Of a stretch of 64,000 nt of DNA, positions 18,504 to 28,912 are shown in pieces (positions within the stretch are counted from its first letter, which is position 1; every line of letters begins with the position of its first letter). The position numbers and the translations under genes were made by a program. The stretch is from assembly GCA_963848475.1 (NCBI GenBank), contig CAWKDW010000010.1:59415-123414 (forward strand), written 5' to 3'. Source of the DNA: Solirubrobacter sp963848475 (GTDB lineage: Bacteria; Actinomycetota; Thermoleophilia; Solirubrobacterales; Solirubrobacteraceae). The notes below the pieces were generated by a model. It was not told the origin of the DNA, ran no database searches, and worked only from the letters and a program-made list of their open reading frames with translations.

Positions 18504-18772
18504 CGGACCTTGCCCTTCGAGTCATGGCCGCGGTAGGTACGCGTCGGCGCGAACTCGCCGAGCTTGTGTCCCACCATCGACTCGGAGACGAAGACGGGCA
18601 CGTGCTTACGGCCGTCATGAACAGCAATGGTGTGTCCCACGAACTCGGGGAAGATCGTCGACGCGCGTGACCACGTGCGGATCATCTGCCGGGAATTCGA
18701 GTTGTTCATCGCCTCGATGCGCTCGAAGAGACGATCCTCGACCCAGGGCCCCTTCTTTGAGGAACGGCTCAT
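18500..18772 (-). CDS. rpsS: 30S ribosomal protein uS19
   Basis: 90 aa: MSRSSKKGPWVEDRLFERIE at the start and HKLGEFAPTRTYRGH at the end. Pairs with uS13 in the 30S head. One-base overlap with rplB. Confidence 0.97.
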   Translation of the reverse strand: MSRSSKKGPWVEDRLFERIEAMNNSNSRQMIRTWSRASTIFPEFVGHTIAVHDGRKHVPVFVSESMVGHKLGEFAPTRTYRGHDSKGKVR

Positions 18773-19617
18773 CAGCGGCCACCCTTCTTGCCACGGCGAC
18801 GGCCGCGGACGATGTAACGGTCGGACTGCTTGCCCTTCTTGCGGGTGCGGTAGCCGATCGTCGGCACACCCCAGGGCGTCTGCGGATGGTTACCCAGCGA
18901 ACCGCCGCCCTCGCCACCGCCGTGCGGATGGTCGACGGGGTTCATGGCCTTACCGCGGGTCTGCGGGCGAACGCCGAGGTGACGCTTGCGTCCGGCCTTG
19001 CCGATCGTGACGTTCTGGTGGTCGGAGTTCCCGACCACGCCGACCGTCGCGCGGCAATCGGAGCGCACCTGGCGCATTTCGCCGGAGGGCAGGCGCAGGG
19101 TGGCGTAGTCGCCCTCCTTCGCCATCAGCTGCACGCCGACGCCGGCGGAACGCGCCATCTGCGCGCCGCGGCCCGGCAGGAGCTCGACGTTGTGGATCAG
19201 GGTGCCGACCGGCATCGCCGAGAGCGGCATCGCGTTGCCGACCTGGATGTCGACACCGGCGCCTGAGATCACGGACATGCCGACACGCAGACGGTTCGGG
19301 GCGATGATGTACGCCTTGGTGCCGTCCACGTAATGCAGCAGCGCGATGTACGCCGTGCGGTTCGGGTCGTACTCAATCGCGGCGACCTTCGCGGGGACGC
19401 CGTCCTTGGTGCGCTTGAAGTCGATCTTGCGGTATAGGCGCTTGGCCCCACCACCGCGGTGTCGAGCGGTCTTGCGACCGAGCGCATTACGCCCGCCGGA
19501 TTTCTTCAGACCCTCGACGAGGGTCCGTTCCGGCTCACTCTTCGTGATCTCCGCGAAATCCGGGAACGTGATGAACCGGCGTCCGGGAGATGTGGGCTTT
19601 GGCTTACGAATCGGCAT
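18772..19617 (-). CDS. rplB: 50S ribosomal protein uL2
   Basis: 281 aa. Needed for subunit joining and peptidyl transfer. The C-terminal NPVDHPHGGGEG loop with the conserved His is present, as are GRNALGRKTARHRGGG and YDPNRTAYIALL. Two bases upstream of the end is the rplW stop. Confidence 0.97.
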   Translation of the reverse strand: MPIRKPKPTSPGRRFITFPDFAEITKSEPERTLVEGLKKSGGRNALGRKTARHRGGGAKRLYRKIDFKRTKDGVPAKVAAIEYDPNRTAYIALLHYVDGTKAYIIAPNRLRVGMSVISGAGVDIQVGNAMPLSAMPVGTLIHNVELLPGRGAQMARSAGVGVQLMAKEGDYATLRLPSGEMRQVRSDCRATVGVVGNSDHQNVTIGKAGRKRHLGVRPQTRGKAMNPVDHPHGGGEGGGSLGNHPQTPWGVPTIGYRTRKKGKQSDRYIVRGRRRGKKGGR

Positions 19618-19619
19618 GG

Positions 19620-19916
19620 CTAAAGGTCGGCCTCGAGGCCCTGGAAGATCGGAATGGTCTCGCCGGGACGCACCTGGACCACGGCCTTCTTCCAGGCCCG
19701 GGTGCGACCGGCGGTGACGCCGCGGCGCTTGGGCTTGGAGGGGACCTTGGAGGTGCGGACCTCGACGACGTGAACGTCAAACAGCGCCTCGACGGCCTGC
19801 TTGATCTGCGTCTTGTGCGCCTTGTCGTGCACGCGGAACGTGTACTTGTCGGCGGTCGCCAGGACGTAGGACTTCTCGGAGACGACCGGGCGGATGATCA
19901 CCTGGCTGTGGTCCAT
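19620..19916 (-). CDS. rplW: 50S ribosomal protein uL23
   Basis: 98 aa. ATG 19916 gives MDHSQVIIRPVVSEKSYVL; the tunnel-exit loop region and KPKRRGVTAGRTRAWKKAVV follow. Docking site for trigger factor and SRP. Its start overlaps the rplD stop (TGATG). In the same frame lies upstream sequence belonging to the shifted rplD. Confidence 0.96.
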   Translation of the reverse strand: MDHSQVIIRPVVSEKSYVLATADKYTFRVHDKAHKTQIKQAVEALFDVHVVEVRTSKVPSKPKRRGVTAGRTRAWKKAVVQVRPGETIPIFQGLEADL

Positions 19917-20543
19917 CAGGACTTCGCCTCCTTGCGGGCGCGCGCCGTGAGGTTGTCGAGCGCCTCTTGGGAGAGCACGAGCGTCGCCGCGCGGACGAGA
20001 TCGGCCACGCCGACGTCTTCCACGTGCAGGACGTTGCACGCGCGACAGGTTGCGGAAGGACTTGGCCGCCGTCAGGTCAGCGTCGCCCAGCGCGATCAGC
20101 ACCGAACCGCCGCGGTGAGCGTGCAGCAGCTCCGCGGCCTTCGCCGTGCTCGGCGCATCGAACGCCGCCGTGTCGACCACGTGGATCGTCGAACGCTCGG
20201 CGTGCACCGACAGAGCGGAGCGCAGAGCGGCGCGACGCGCCTTGCGGTTGACCTTGAGGATGTAGTGACGCGGGCTGGGGCCGAAGACGATGCCGCCGCC
20301 GGTCCAGATCGGCGAGCGGCTGGTGCCGGCACGAGCGCGGCCCGTGCCCTTCTGGCGCCACGGCTTCGCTCCACCGCCGCGGACCATGCCGCGGGTCTTG
20401 GTCGAGTGGGTGCCCTGACGGCGCGCCGCCAGCTCGGCCACGACGACCTCGTGCACGAGCGGGCCGTTGAACGGCTGCTCGAAGACGTCGGCGTCGAGGT
20501 CGACGGCGGTGCCGCCACCCAACGTGGGTGCCTGACTAGGCAT
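19916..20543 (-). CDS. rplD: 50S ribosomal protein uL4, one apparent frameshift
   Basis: N-terminal part (to about 20053) has TKTRGMVRGGGAKPWRQKG and SRSPIWTGGGIVFGP, typical uL4. Just after AKSFRNLSR the frame moves +1 and the C-terminal part reads CNVLHVEDVGVADLV, then LVLSQEALDNLTARARKEAKS, ending TGA 19918-19916. Total 628 bp, one base too many for an intact gene of 208 aa. uL4 is essential and single-copy in bacteria, so an extra base in the assembly near 20045-20053 is the likely cause. Confidence 0.93.
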
Positions 20544-21153
20544 CGGTACGGACCTCCACGGTGTCGCCCTTGGAACCGGGGACGGAGCCGCGGACCATCA
20601 TCAGGTTGCGATCGGGCATGAGCTCGACGATCGTCAGGCCCTTCTGCGTCACGCGCTTGCCACCCATGCGGCCGGGGCCGCGGATGCCCTTGAACACGCG
20701 CGAAGGCGTGGCGGAGGCACCGATCGAGCCCGGGGCGCGCTTGTTGTGCGAGCCGTGCGACTTGGGGCCGGAAGCGTAGTTGTGACGCTTGATCGTGCCC
20801 TGGAAGCCCTTGCCCTTGCCGATGCCGGCGATCTTGACGACCTGGCCGACTTCGAAGGCTTCGACGGTGACCGTGTCACCGACCACGAGCTCTCCCGCCT
20901 CATCGCGGAACTCCACGAGCTTGCGCAGCGGAGGAGCGTCGGCCTTCTTGAGATGGCCGAGCAGCGGTTTATTGAGAGCTTTCTCGCGCACGGCGCCGAA
21001 CCCGAGCTGTACAGCTTCGTATCCGTCGGCCTCGTGCGTGCGGATGGCCGTCACCGGGCAAGGCCCGGCTTCGAGCACCGTGACGCGCTCGACACGACCG
21101 TCATCGAGGAAGCGCTGGGTCATTCCCAGCTTCTTGGCGAGGATGGCGGGCAT
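20536..21153 (-). CDS. rplC: 50S ribosomal protein uL3
   Basis: 205 aa. ATG 21153, sharing a base with the rpsJ stop. Begins MPAILAKKLGMTQRF; central RHNYASGPKSHGSHNKRAPGSIG and GKRVTQKGLTIVE are the family signature; the Gln modified by PrmB is in the rRNA loop region. Confidence 0.97.
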   Translation of the reverse strand: MPAILAKKLGMTQRFLDDGRVERVTVLEAGPCPVTAIRTHEADGYEAVQLGFGAVREKALNKPLLGHLKKADAPPLRKLVEFRDEAGELVVGDTVTVEAFEVGQVVKIAGIGKGKGFQGTIKRHNYASGPKSHGSHNKRAPGSIGASATPSRVFKGIRGPGRMGGKRVTQKGLTIVELMPDRNLMMVRGSVPGSKGDTVEVRTDA

Positions 21154-21479
21154 CAGTTGAAGGCGAGTCGGATCTCGATGTCCACGCCGGCGGGAAGATG
21201 ATCGAGCCGCTGAAGCGAGTCGACCGTCTTGGGCGTGGGCTGATGAATGTCGATCAGGCGCTTGTGCGTCCGGATCTCGAAGTGCTCCTGGGAGTCCTTG
21301 TCCTTGAAGGGGGACTTCACCACGGCGTACACGTTCTTCTCTGTTGGCAGAGGCACCGGGCCAGAGACAGTGGCGCCGGTCCGCGTCGCGGTCTCGACGA
21401 TCTCCTTGGCCGCGGTCTCGATGGCAGAGGAGTCGTACGCCTTGAGACGGATGCGGATCTTGTTTTGGGCTATGGCCAC
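21153..21479 (-). CDS. rpsJ: 30S ribosomal protein uS10
   Basis: 108 aa. Also NusE in antitermination. GTG 21479 gives MAIAQNKIRIRLKAYDSSAIE; HFEIRTHKRLIDIHQPTPKTVDSL is the signature. First gene of the S10 operon. Upstream lie the two hairpins after tuf, so it may have its own promoter in 21480-21525, although no clear -35/-10 is visible. Confidence 0.97.
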   Translation of the reverse strand: MAIAQNKIRIRLKAYDSSAIETAAKEIVETATRTGATVSGPVPLPTEKNVYAVVKSPFKDKDSQEHFEIRTHKRLIDIHQPTPKTVDSLQRLDHLPAGVDIEIRLAFN

Positions 21480-21529
21480 GTTCTGTCCGGTACTTGGAGT
21501 GAAATCTTCGCTGGGTGCTTGCGCGCAAT

Positions 21530-21562
21530 GAGGGCGGCCCCCGGGCTCCGGGGCCCGCCCTC
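21530..21562 (-). terminator. strong GC hairpin between tuf and rpsJ
   Basis: Inverted repeat GAGGGCGGGCCCCGG / CCGGGGGCCGCCCTC with an AGC loop (minus strand), about 15 bp with one mismatch. No T-tract follows, so an intrinsic terminator without U-tail or an mRNA-stabilising stem is likely. Confidence 0.6.
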
Positions 21563-21589
21563 TAATAAAGGTCGTATCTGACTTCGATA

Positions 21590-21617
21590 CCGCGGCGGGC
21601 CGTGAAGCCCGCCGCGG
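21590..21617 (-). terminator. hairpin 14 bp after the tuf stop
   Basis: Perfect 11-bp stem CCGCGGCGGGC (21590-21600) with GCCCGCCGCGG (21607-21617), six-base loop. It lies directly downstream of tuf and upstream of the second hairpin, giving two stems in series that separate fusA-tuf from the S10 operon. Confidence 0.7.
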
Positions 21618-21631
21618 ACTGAACTACTGAA

Positions 21632-22819
21632 TTACTGGATGATCTCCGTGACGACACCGGAGCCGACGGTGCGGCCACCCTCACGGATGGCGAAGCGCAG
21701 GCCCGCGTCCATGGCGATCGGCTGGATCAGCTCGACCTCCATCTGGACGTTATCGCCCGGCATGACCATCTCCGTGCCCTCGGGCAGGTTGGCCACGCCG
21801 GTCACGTCAGTCGTGCGGAAATAGAACTGCGGCCGGTACCCGTTGAAGAACGGAGTGTGGCGGCCGCCCTCTTCCTTCTTGAGGACGTACACCTCGGCCA
21901 TGAACTTGGTGTGGGGCGTGATCGAGTTCGGCTTGCAGAGAACCTGCCCGCGCTCGATCTCCTCGCGCTTGATGCCTCGGAGGAGGCAACCGACGTTGTC
22001 GCCGGCGCGACCCTCGTCGAGGATCTTGCGGAACATCTCGACGCCCGTGACGACGGTGGAACCGACCTGCGGGTGGATACCCACGATCTGGACCGTGTCG
22101 CCCGTGTTGACGATGCCCTGCTCGATGCGGCCCGTGGCCACCGTGCCGCGACCCGTGATCGAGAAGACATCCTCGACCGGCATCAGGAACGGCTTGTCCA
22201 GGTCGCGGACGGGCTCCGGGATGTACGTGTCGAGCTGACCAGCGAGCTCGATGATCTTGTCCACGTACTCCTGCTCGCCCTCGAGCGCCTTCAGCGCCGA
22301 GCCGATGACGAACGGGATGTCGTCACCCGGGAAGTCGTACATGGAGAGGAGCTCGCGCACCTCGACCTCGACGAGCTCCAGGAGCTCCTCGTCGTCGACC
22401 ATGTCGGCCTTGTTGAGGAACACGACGATGTACGGCACGCCGACCTGACGGGCGAGCAGGATGTGCTCACGCGTCTGCGGCATCGGGCCGTCCGCCGCCG
22501 AGACTACGAGGATCGCGCCATCCATCTGGGCGGCGCCCGTGATCATGTTCTTCACGTAATCCGCGTGACCCGGACAATCCACGTGCGCGTAGTGACGGTT
22601 CTCCGTCTCATACTCCACGTGCGAGGTGGCGATGGTAATACCGCGGGCCTTCTCTTCAGGAGCGTTATCGATCTCGTCGAACGAGCGCGCCTGACCGCCG
22701 TACTTCTCGGAAAGGACCTTGGTGATGGCCGCCGTCAGAGTCGTCTTGCCATGGTCGATGTGACCGATGGTGCCGACGTTGACGTGCGGCTTGTCCCGTG
22801 TGAACTTCTCCTTCGCCAC
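21632..22819 (-). CDS. tuf: elongation factor Tu
   Basis: 395 aa. Delivers aminoacyl-tRNA to the ribosome with GTP. G1 GHIDHGKT, G2 region with RGITI, G3 DCPGH, G4 NKAD, then beta-barrel domains II and III ending VGSGVVTEIIQ. GTG 22819 has AGGAG ten bases upstream. Follows fusA by 68 bp. Confidence 0.98.
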   Translation of the reverse strand: MAKEKFTRDKPHVNVGTIGHIDHGKTTLTAAITKVLSEKYGGQARSFDEIDNAPEEKARGITIATSHVEYETENRHYAHVDCPGHADYVKNMITGAAQMDGAILVVSAADGPMPQTREHILLARQVGVPYIVVFLNKADMVDDEELLELVEVEVRELLSMYDFPGDDIPFVIGSALKALEGEQEYVDKIIELAGQLDTYIPEPVRDLDKPFLMPVEDVFSITGRGTVATGRIEQGIVNTGDTVQIVGIHPQVGSTVVTGVEMFRKILDEGRAGDNVGCLLRGIKREEIERGQVLCKPNSITPHTKFMAEVYVLKKEEGGRHTPFFNGYRPQFYFRTTDVTGVANLPEGTEMVMPGDNVQMEVELIQPIAMDAGLRFAIREGGRTVGSGVVTEIIQ

Positions 22820-22887
22820 TTTCTATTCGCTCCTATCTGCTTCTTGAAGTCTTTTGTTCTGAGGCGAACCCGTGCAGACTACCGCGT

Positions 22888-24987
<2,100 letters not shown>

Positions 24988-25049
24988 AGAGGTTTCTCTT
25001 CTCTGTGTGCGGTCTTCCTGCGTAGGTCGCCCTGACAGCGGGCAAAGAA

Positions 25050-25069
25050 ACGGGCCCTTCCGGGCCCGT
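25050..25069 (-). terminator. terminator- or attenuator-like hairpin in the fusA leader
   Basis: Perfect 8-bp stem ACGGGCCC with GGGCCCGT and four-base loop, followed on the minus strand by TTTCTTTG. It lies 63-82 bases upstream of fusA. A weak -10-like TATATT lies further upstream (25177-25182), which would place this stem inside the leader. It may also stop read-through from upstream. Confidence 0.5.
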
Positions 25070-25237
25070 GTCGTTCACATGCTGCGAGGCCCTGTTCGCA
25101 AGTGGGCTATGTCTCGCTTGACTCCATGTGAAGGACCGGGGTCACAGCAGCGTTAGGCGCTCTGCAACGGCAAGCGAATATAGCAGGGGCATGCCGTGAG
25201 GGCGCGGTGGATGAGGCTTCCGCTACAACCGAGCAAC

Positions 25238-26536
25238 ATGGTTCGAATCGCCTGCGCTGTCGTGGCGCTCCTCGTTGTCTTCACGGCGCCGGCCGGAGCC
25301 CAGCTGCGCGCGGTCAGCGGCTCGGCCGCCGGCGGTCCGGTTCTGCTCGACGGGCGGGTGCTGTGGGCCGAGCGCGGAGCAGGCGCGGCGCGGGTTCTCA
25401 GCGCGCCGGCCGGGGGCGGGGCGGCGAGCGTTTTCGCCGCCGTTCCGTCGGTTGCCCGCGACTCGGTCGAGTTGTCCGCCGGCACGCGGACGCTCGCCGT
25501 ACTCGTGCGCGACCCGCGCACGCTCGCCGCGCGCGGGCGGCTGTGGACCGGCGGGGTCGCCGGCGGGTTGACGGCGGTGGCCTCGAACGTCGGCGGCGCG
25601 CCGATCAACCCCTACGTCCCGGGGCTGCAGGTCAGCGACGCCGGACTTGTCACGCTCGAGGGCGGCGTGGGCGCGTTCTTGCGCGACGGGGGCGGCGGGC
25701 CGGCGAGAGAGATCGCGCTGCCTCCGGGCGCCGATCCCGAGATCGTCGGCGTGGGTGGCCCGTTCGGCGTCGCGCCCTCGAGTGAGGGTGTCGTGGTGGT
25801 CTTCGATCTCCACACCGACACCGAGGTCCGGGAGATCTCGCTCGGGCGCTTCGATCCGACGACCGTGAACGGCGTCGCGATCTCGCCGGCGGGCGATGTG
25901 GCCTTGACGGTGCCGATCGGCGACGGCGGCGATGTCCTGCTGTGGGCGCCCGCGGGTGCCTCGCACGTGCGCGAATTGCGGCGGGGGCGCGAGTACTCGA
26001 CCGTCGCGACCGCGGGCGGGCGCGTCGCGTGGATCGGCGGCGACGGGTTGCGCGAGGGCACGCGGGTGACCGTGATCGACGCCGCGACGCGCCGGACGGT
26101 CTTCCGCGGTCCGCCGAGCTTCTCCGTGCGCTCGTTGAGCTTCGACGGTCGCAACGTCGCGTTCGCGACCGCCTCCTGCGCGCTCGTCGGCCCGGCCGCG
26201 CGGTCGGCGTCGCGGCGGACGCTTCCGACGGGCGGCGGGTGCCTGCGCTCCGACGCGGCGGTCAACCCGTCGTCGCCGACGATCCTCGGCGATCGCTACC
26301 GGGTTCGCGTCGCCTGCATCAACGCGCCGGGGACGCGCTGCCGCGTCTCCGCGCGGTTGACCACGCGCGACGGCCGTTCAGCGGGCCAGCTCGTCGCCCG
26401 CGTCCCGCGCGGGGGCGCGCGGACGCTCTCGATCCCGTTGAACGCGCGCGGCCGGGCCGAGCGCGACGATCGCCTGCGCCTGCGCGTGACGTTGCGCGAT
26501 CCCGACGGCCGCACCGGGACGGTCTACGACTCCTGA
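25238..26536 (+). CDS. secreted propeller-like protein of unknown function
   Basis: 432 aa from ATG 25238 (a GTG 42 bp upstream is in frame but would put extra residues before the signal peptide). Signal peptide MVRIACAVVALLVVFTAPAGAQ. Repeating blocks such as GGPVLLDGRVLWAE, GVAISPAGDVALTVP, AGGRVAWIGG and LSFDGRNVAFAT look like the blades of a TolB/WD40-type beta-propeller. The last 80 residues, rich in Arg, form an Ig-like or beta-sandwich-like tail. Two Cys pairs near the end may form disulfides. No catalytic motif recognised. Plus strand, opposite to fusA and rpsG. Confidence 0.7.
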   Translation: MVRIACAVVALLVVFTAPAGAQLRAVSGSAAGGPVLLDGRVLWAERGAGAARVLSAPAGGGAASVFAAVPSVARDSVELSAGTRTLAVLVRDPRTLAARGRLWTGGVAGGLTAVASNVGGAPINPYVPGLQVSDAGLVTLEGGVGAFLRDGGGGPAREIALPPGADPEIVGVGGPFGVAPSSEGVVVVFDLHTDTEVREISLGRFDPTTVNGVAISPAGDVALTVPIGDGGDVLLWAPAGASHVRELRRGREYSTVATAGGRVAWIGGDGLREGTRVTVIDAATRRTVFRGPPSFSVRSLSFDGRNVAFATASCALVGPAARSASRRTLPTGGGCLRSDAAVNPSSPTILGDRYRVRVACINAPGTRCRVSARLTTRDGRSAGQLVARVPRGGARTLSIPLNARGRAERDDRLRLRVTLRDPDGRTGTVYDS

Positions 26537-26550
26537 CTCGCGCGCGGTGG

Positions 26551-26583
26551 CGTTCAGGGCTCACCGTGTCGCCGAGCGTCGAG
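26551..26583 (+). repeat. 33-bp direct repeat, copy A
   Basis: Starts CGTTCAGGGCTCACCGTG and ends TCGCCGAGCGTCGAG. Copy B lies at 27192-27224 with 3 mismatches in 33. The last 15 bases resemble one arm and centre of the 44-bp palindrome at 27961-28004. Confidence 0.75.
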
Positions 26584-27191
26584 GCCGGGGACCCACGAGG
26601 GTTGCGGACGGCTCGCTCGTTCATGATCGTGGGTGCACGAGCGCCGTGGACTTCACCGCTCGGCGGTTGCCGCGAGCCAGCACCGCGCGCATTTCAACAG
26701 CGGGCCATGCCCGTTTCGATCACCCGCCGACGGTGCGAGGTGGCGCGTCGGTGGGGTGCTGGGAAATCGCTCTGAGCGGGCCGCGCGGGCGTCGGCGCCG
26801 TGGACCTCACGGTTCGTGGTTGGTGTGGGGTGTCGCCGCGCGGGTGAACTGCGGACAACGTGCGAGAGGGGGAACGCTCAGGGGCGCGATCGGCGCGAGC
26901 CCGCACGATTGCTTTCCGGGGTCGCGTGTCGGGTCGGCGTGGCGTGCGTGGCGTGGCGCTCTTGCTCGTCCGCGTGGTCACTTATCGACCTATACGGTGC
27001 ATTTCTGACCACCTCCCAGCCGGCGACCGACCGCCTCGCGCGGCGCGACGGTCCTCAGTCACCGGCCCCGTCAGCACGGGGCGATCGCCCGCGGCCGGGC
27101 GCGCACCCGATCACCGGTCCCCCGAGGGGCGTGGCCGCTCACCTTCCTCACAAGGAGGTCATCGCCGCGGCCCACCGCACCCCGAACCGAA

Positions 27192-27224
27192 CGTTCAGCG
27201 CTCATCGTTTCGCCGAGCGTCGAG
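27192..27224 (+). repeat. 33-bp direct repeat, copy B
   Basis: Starts CGTTCAGCGCTCATCGTT and ends TCGCCGAGCGTCGAG; lies 11 bp beyond the arsR stop. See copy A. Confidence 0.75.
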
Positions 27225-27235
27225 TTTCTCGCGCT

Positions 27236-27949
27236 CTACTCGAGGAACTCGACGCTCACGCGCTCCCGAGGCGGCCGGCGCAGCACCTCTCCTCCAAGCT
27301 CCTGGCTCCCGAGCGTGGTGACGTTCAGCGCCCGTCCGCCGGGGCGGCGGGTGAGCCAGCCGTTCTCGAGCATCGCGTCCAGCAGCGCCGCGCCGAGCGC
27401 TCCGGCGAGGTGCGGGCGACGCTCGGTCCAGTCGGCGCACGCGCGCGCGAGCGGGCGGCGGGTGGGCAGCGCCGCCGGATCGACTCCGAAGCGCTCGCGA
27501 TAGTGCTCGCGCGCTTCTGCCGGGACGGCGAACGTGCCGTCGCGCTCGACGAGCTTGCCCTGCTCGAGCAGCTGGTCGGCGAGTGCGACGCCCGCACGGC
27601 CGGCGAGATGGTCGTAACACGAGCGAGCCTCGCGCAGGGCCTCCCGTTCGTTGACCGCGCGCAGGCCGACCGGCCGTGCCGTGTCGCCGGCGATCCGCGA
27701 GAGCGCCTCCAGCGCCTCGGCGACGTACAGGCCCGCGAGCCGCGCCTCGCGCCGGCGGCCTCTCCGCTCGATCGTGACCAGCCCCGCCGCTTCGAGCTTG
27801 ACGAGATGCCCACTGACGGTCGACGGCGCGACCCCGACGCGCGCCGCCAGCGCCCCGGCGGGCAGCGGCGGGCCGCCGAGCAGCTGCTCCAGCATCCGCG
27901 CCCGGGTCCGGTCCGCCAGCGCGGCGGCGACGTCGGCGAGGTCGGTCAT
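27236..27949 (-). CDS. ArsR-family transcriptional regulator with extra C-terminal domain
   Basis: 237 aa. Residues 1-85 form a winged helix: LADRTRARMLEQLL, LAARVGVAPSTVSGHLVKLEAAGLV, then the basic wing ERRGRRREARL. Residues 90-237 form a second domain with CYDHLAGRAGVALADQLL, which is seen in stand-alone actinobacterial ArsR regulators and may bind a ligand. No arsenic-type CxC metal site is visible. Divergent from the P450-like gene across a 44-bp palindrome, so it very likely controls itself and that gene. Confidence 0.8.
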   Translation of the reverse strand: MTDLADVAAALADRTRARMLEQLLGGPPLPAGALAARVGVAPSTVSGHLVKLEAAGLVTIERRGRRREARLAGLYVAEALEALSRIAGDTARPVGLRAVNEREALREARSCYDHLAGRAGVALADQLLEQGKLVERDGTFAVPAEAREHYRERFGVDPAALPTRRPLARACADWTERRPHLAGALGAALLDAMLENGWLTRRPGGRALNVTTLGSQELGGEVLRRPPRERVSVEFLE

Positions 27950-27960
27950 AGAACGCAGCG

Positions 27961-28004
27961 TACGCCCGCGACGTTTCGGCGAGCGCCGAAACGTCCCGGG
28001 CGTA
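27961..28004. promoter_or_regulatory. 44-bp palindrome, candidate ArsR operator
   Basis: Inner arms ACGTTTCGGCG (27971-27981) and CGCCGAAACGT (27984-27994) and outer arms TACGCCCG (27961-27968) and CGGGCGTA (27997-28004) are all centred on 27982/27983; 20 of 22 base pairs match. It fills the gap between the arsR start (27949) and the P450-like start (28016), where a dimeric regulator would block both promoters. Confidence 0.7.
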
Positions 28005-28015
28005 TCGTCGGCGAC

Positions 28016-28912
28016 ATGCTGCTCGCCGATCCCGCCTACTCCGTCCCGCCGCCCGGCGCTCCCGGCCCCATCGGCACCATGGCCTGGCTGCGTGCGACCG
28101 TCTCCCGCTTCGCGTCGGGGGACACACACGCGCGCCGCCGCGCGATCGCCGAGGCCATGCTCGCGGAACTGAACCCGGCGGAGCTGCGCGCCGCGGCGAC
28201 GACCGCGGCGCGCGTCGACGCTGCCGCCCGGCTTGCCGCCGCCCGGCCGGCCGCCGCGCCATCCACTGCCGCGCCACGGACTGCCGCGCCACGGACTGCC
28301 GCTCCGCCCACCGCCGCCCGGCCCGCCGCCGCTCCGCCCACCGCCGCCCGGCCCGCCGCCGCTCCGCGCGCCGCCGCCCAACTCGCCGCCGCGCCACACA
28401 CCTCCGCGCCGCCCACCGCCGCTCCGTGTCGCCACGCGGCGGATCCGCCCTCCACCGGTTCCGGGGTCGATCTTCCCTACCTCCCCGTGGCCGTCCTCAC
28501 CGGCGCGATCGGCGCGGCGCCGGACGACGTCCCCGCGGCCGTGGCGGCCGTGCGCATCGTCGCCGCCGCCTACCACCCCGGGACGGACGCGCCCGGCGCC
28601 GACGCGGCGCTCGGCCAGCTGCTCGACCTGCTCCCCGCGGGCGAGCCGGAGGTCGTGGCCCAGCGCGTCGCGCTGCTCGTCCAGGCCTGCGAGGCGACCG
28701 CCTGCCTCGTCCGGGGCGCCCTCACGCGACCGCTCGACGATGTGCTCCGCGACACCCCGCCGCCCGTTCCCGTCACGCGTCGGGTCGGACCGGACGGCCG
28801 GATCGTCGTCGTCGATCTCGCCGGGCACCCGTTCGGCGCCGGTCCGAGGGCATGTCCCGGTGAGGCGCACGCCCGCGCGCTCGTGGCCGGCGTCGTGGAG
28901 GGCGCGCGATGA
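28016..28912 (+). CDS. minimal cytochrome P450-like protein with Ala/Pro-rich insert
   Basis: 298 aa. The end carries the P450 heme-thiolate loop FGAGPRACPG (273-282, Cys 280 the would-be iron ligand). Upstream, LVQACEATACLV resembles the oxygen-binding I-helix, and DDVLRDTPPPVPVTRR resembles the K-helix region, with DxxR in place of ExxR. The N-terminus (MAWLRATVSRFASGDTHARR) also resembles this P450 branch. Residues 60-140 are only Ala, Pro, Arg, Thr, encoded by 15- and 30-bp tandem duplications, where normal P450s have helices B-G. Ends in a 4-bp overlap with the PEP-mutase-family gene. May be a degenerate or reduced P450. Confidence 0.7.
   Translation: MLLADPAYSVPPPGAPGPIGTMAWLRATVSRFASGDTHARRRAIAEAMLAELNPAELRAAATTAARVDAAARLAAARPAAAPSTAAPRTAAPRTAAPPTAARPAAAPPTAARPAAAPRAAAQLAAAPHTSAPPTAAPCRHAADPPSTGSGVDLPYLPVAVLTGAIGAAPDDVPAAVAAVRIVAAAYHPGTDAPGADAALGQLLDLLPAGEPEVVAQRVALLVQACEATACLVRGALTRPLDDVLRDTPPPVPVTRRVGPDGRIVVVDLAGHPFGAGPRACPGEAHARALVAGVVEGAR

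Larger units (their letters stand above)
26537..27235. other. gene-free stretch between the propeller-like gene and arsR
   Basis: About 700 bp where open frames exist on both strands but have no recognisable domain, poor start context and no third-position pattern. It is bounded by two near-identical 33-bp direct repeats (26551-26583 and 27192-27224). Near 26974-27012 an AT-richer patch is enclosed by a 7-bp inverted repeat (GTGGTCA ... TGACCAC). Confidence 0.5.

Noticed and set aside
25226..25250. GGTTCGAATC, like a tRNA T-loop
   Set aside because: No matching acceptor, D or anticodon arms upstream or downstream and no pairing of the T-stem; it lies at the start codon of the propeller-like gene.
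27150..27162. AAGGAGGTC as a ribosome site or rRNA 3' end
   Set aside because: No start codon at the right distance on either strand and no neighbouring rRNA sequence.
26633..28015. Open frame running into the P450-like gene from 1.4 kb upstream
   Set aside because: It crosses the gene-free segment, the antisense of arsR and the palindrome; no family signal appears before the ATG at 28016.
28231..28430. CRISPR-like or satellite array in the 28.3-kb repeats
   Set aside because: Units are adjacent, without spacers, in frame, and code for Ala/Pro; simple coding duplication.
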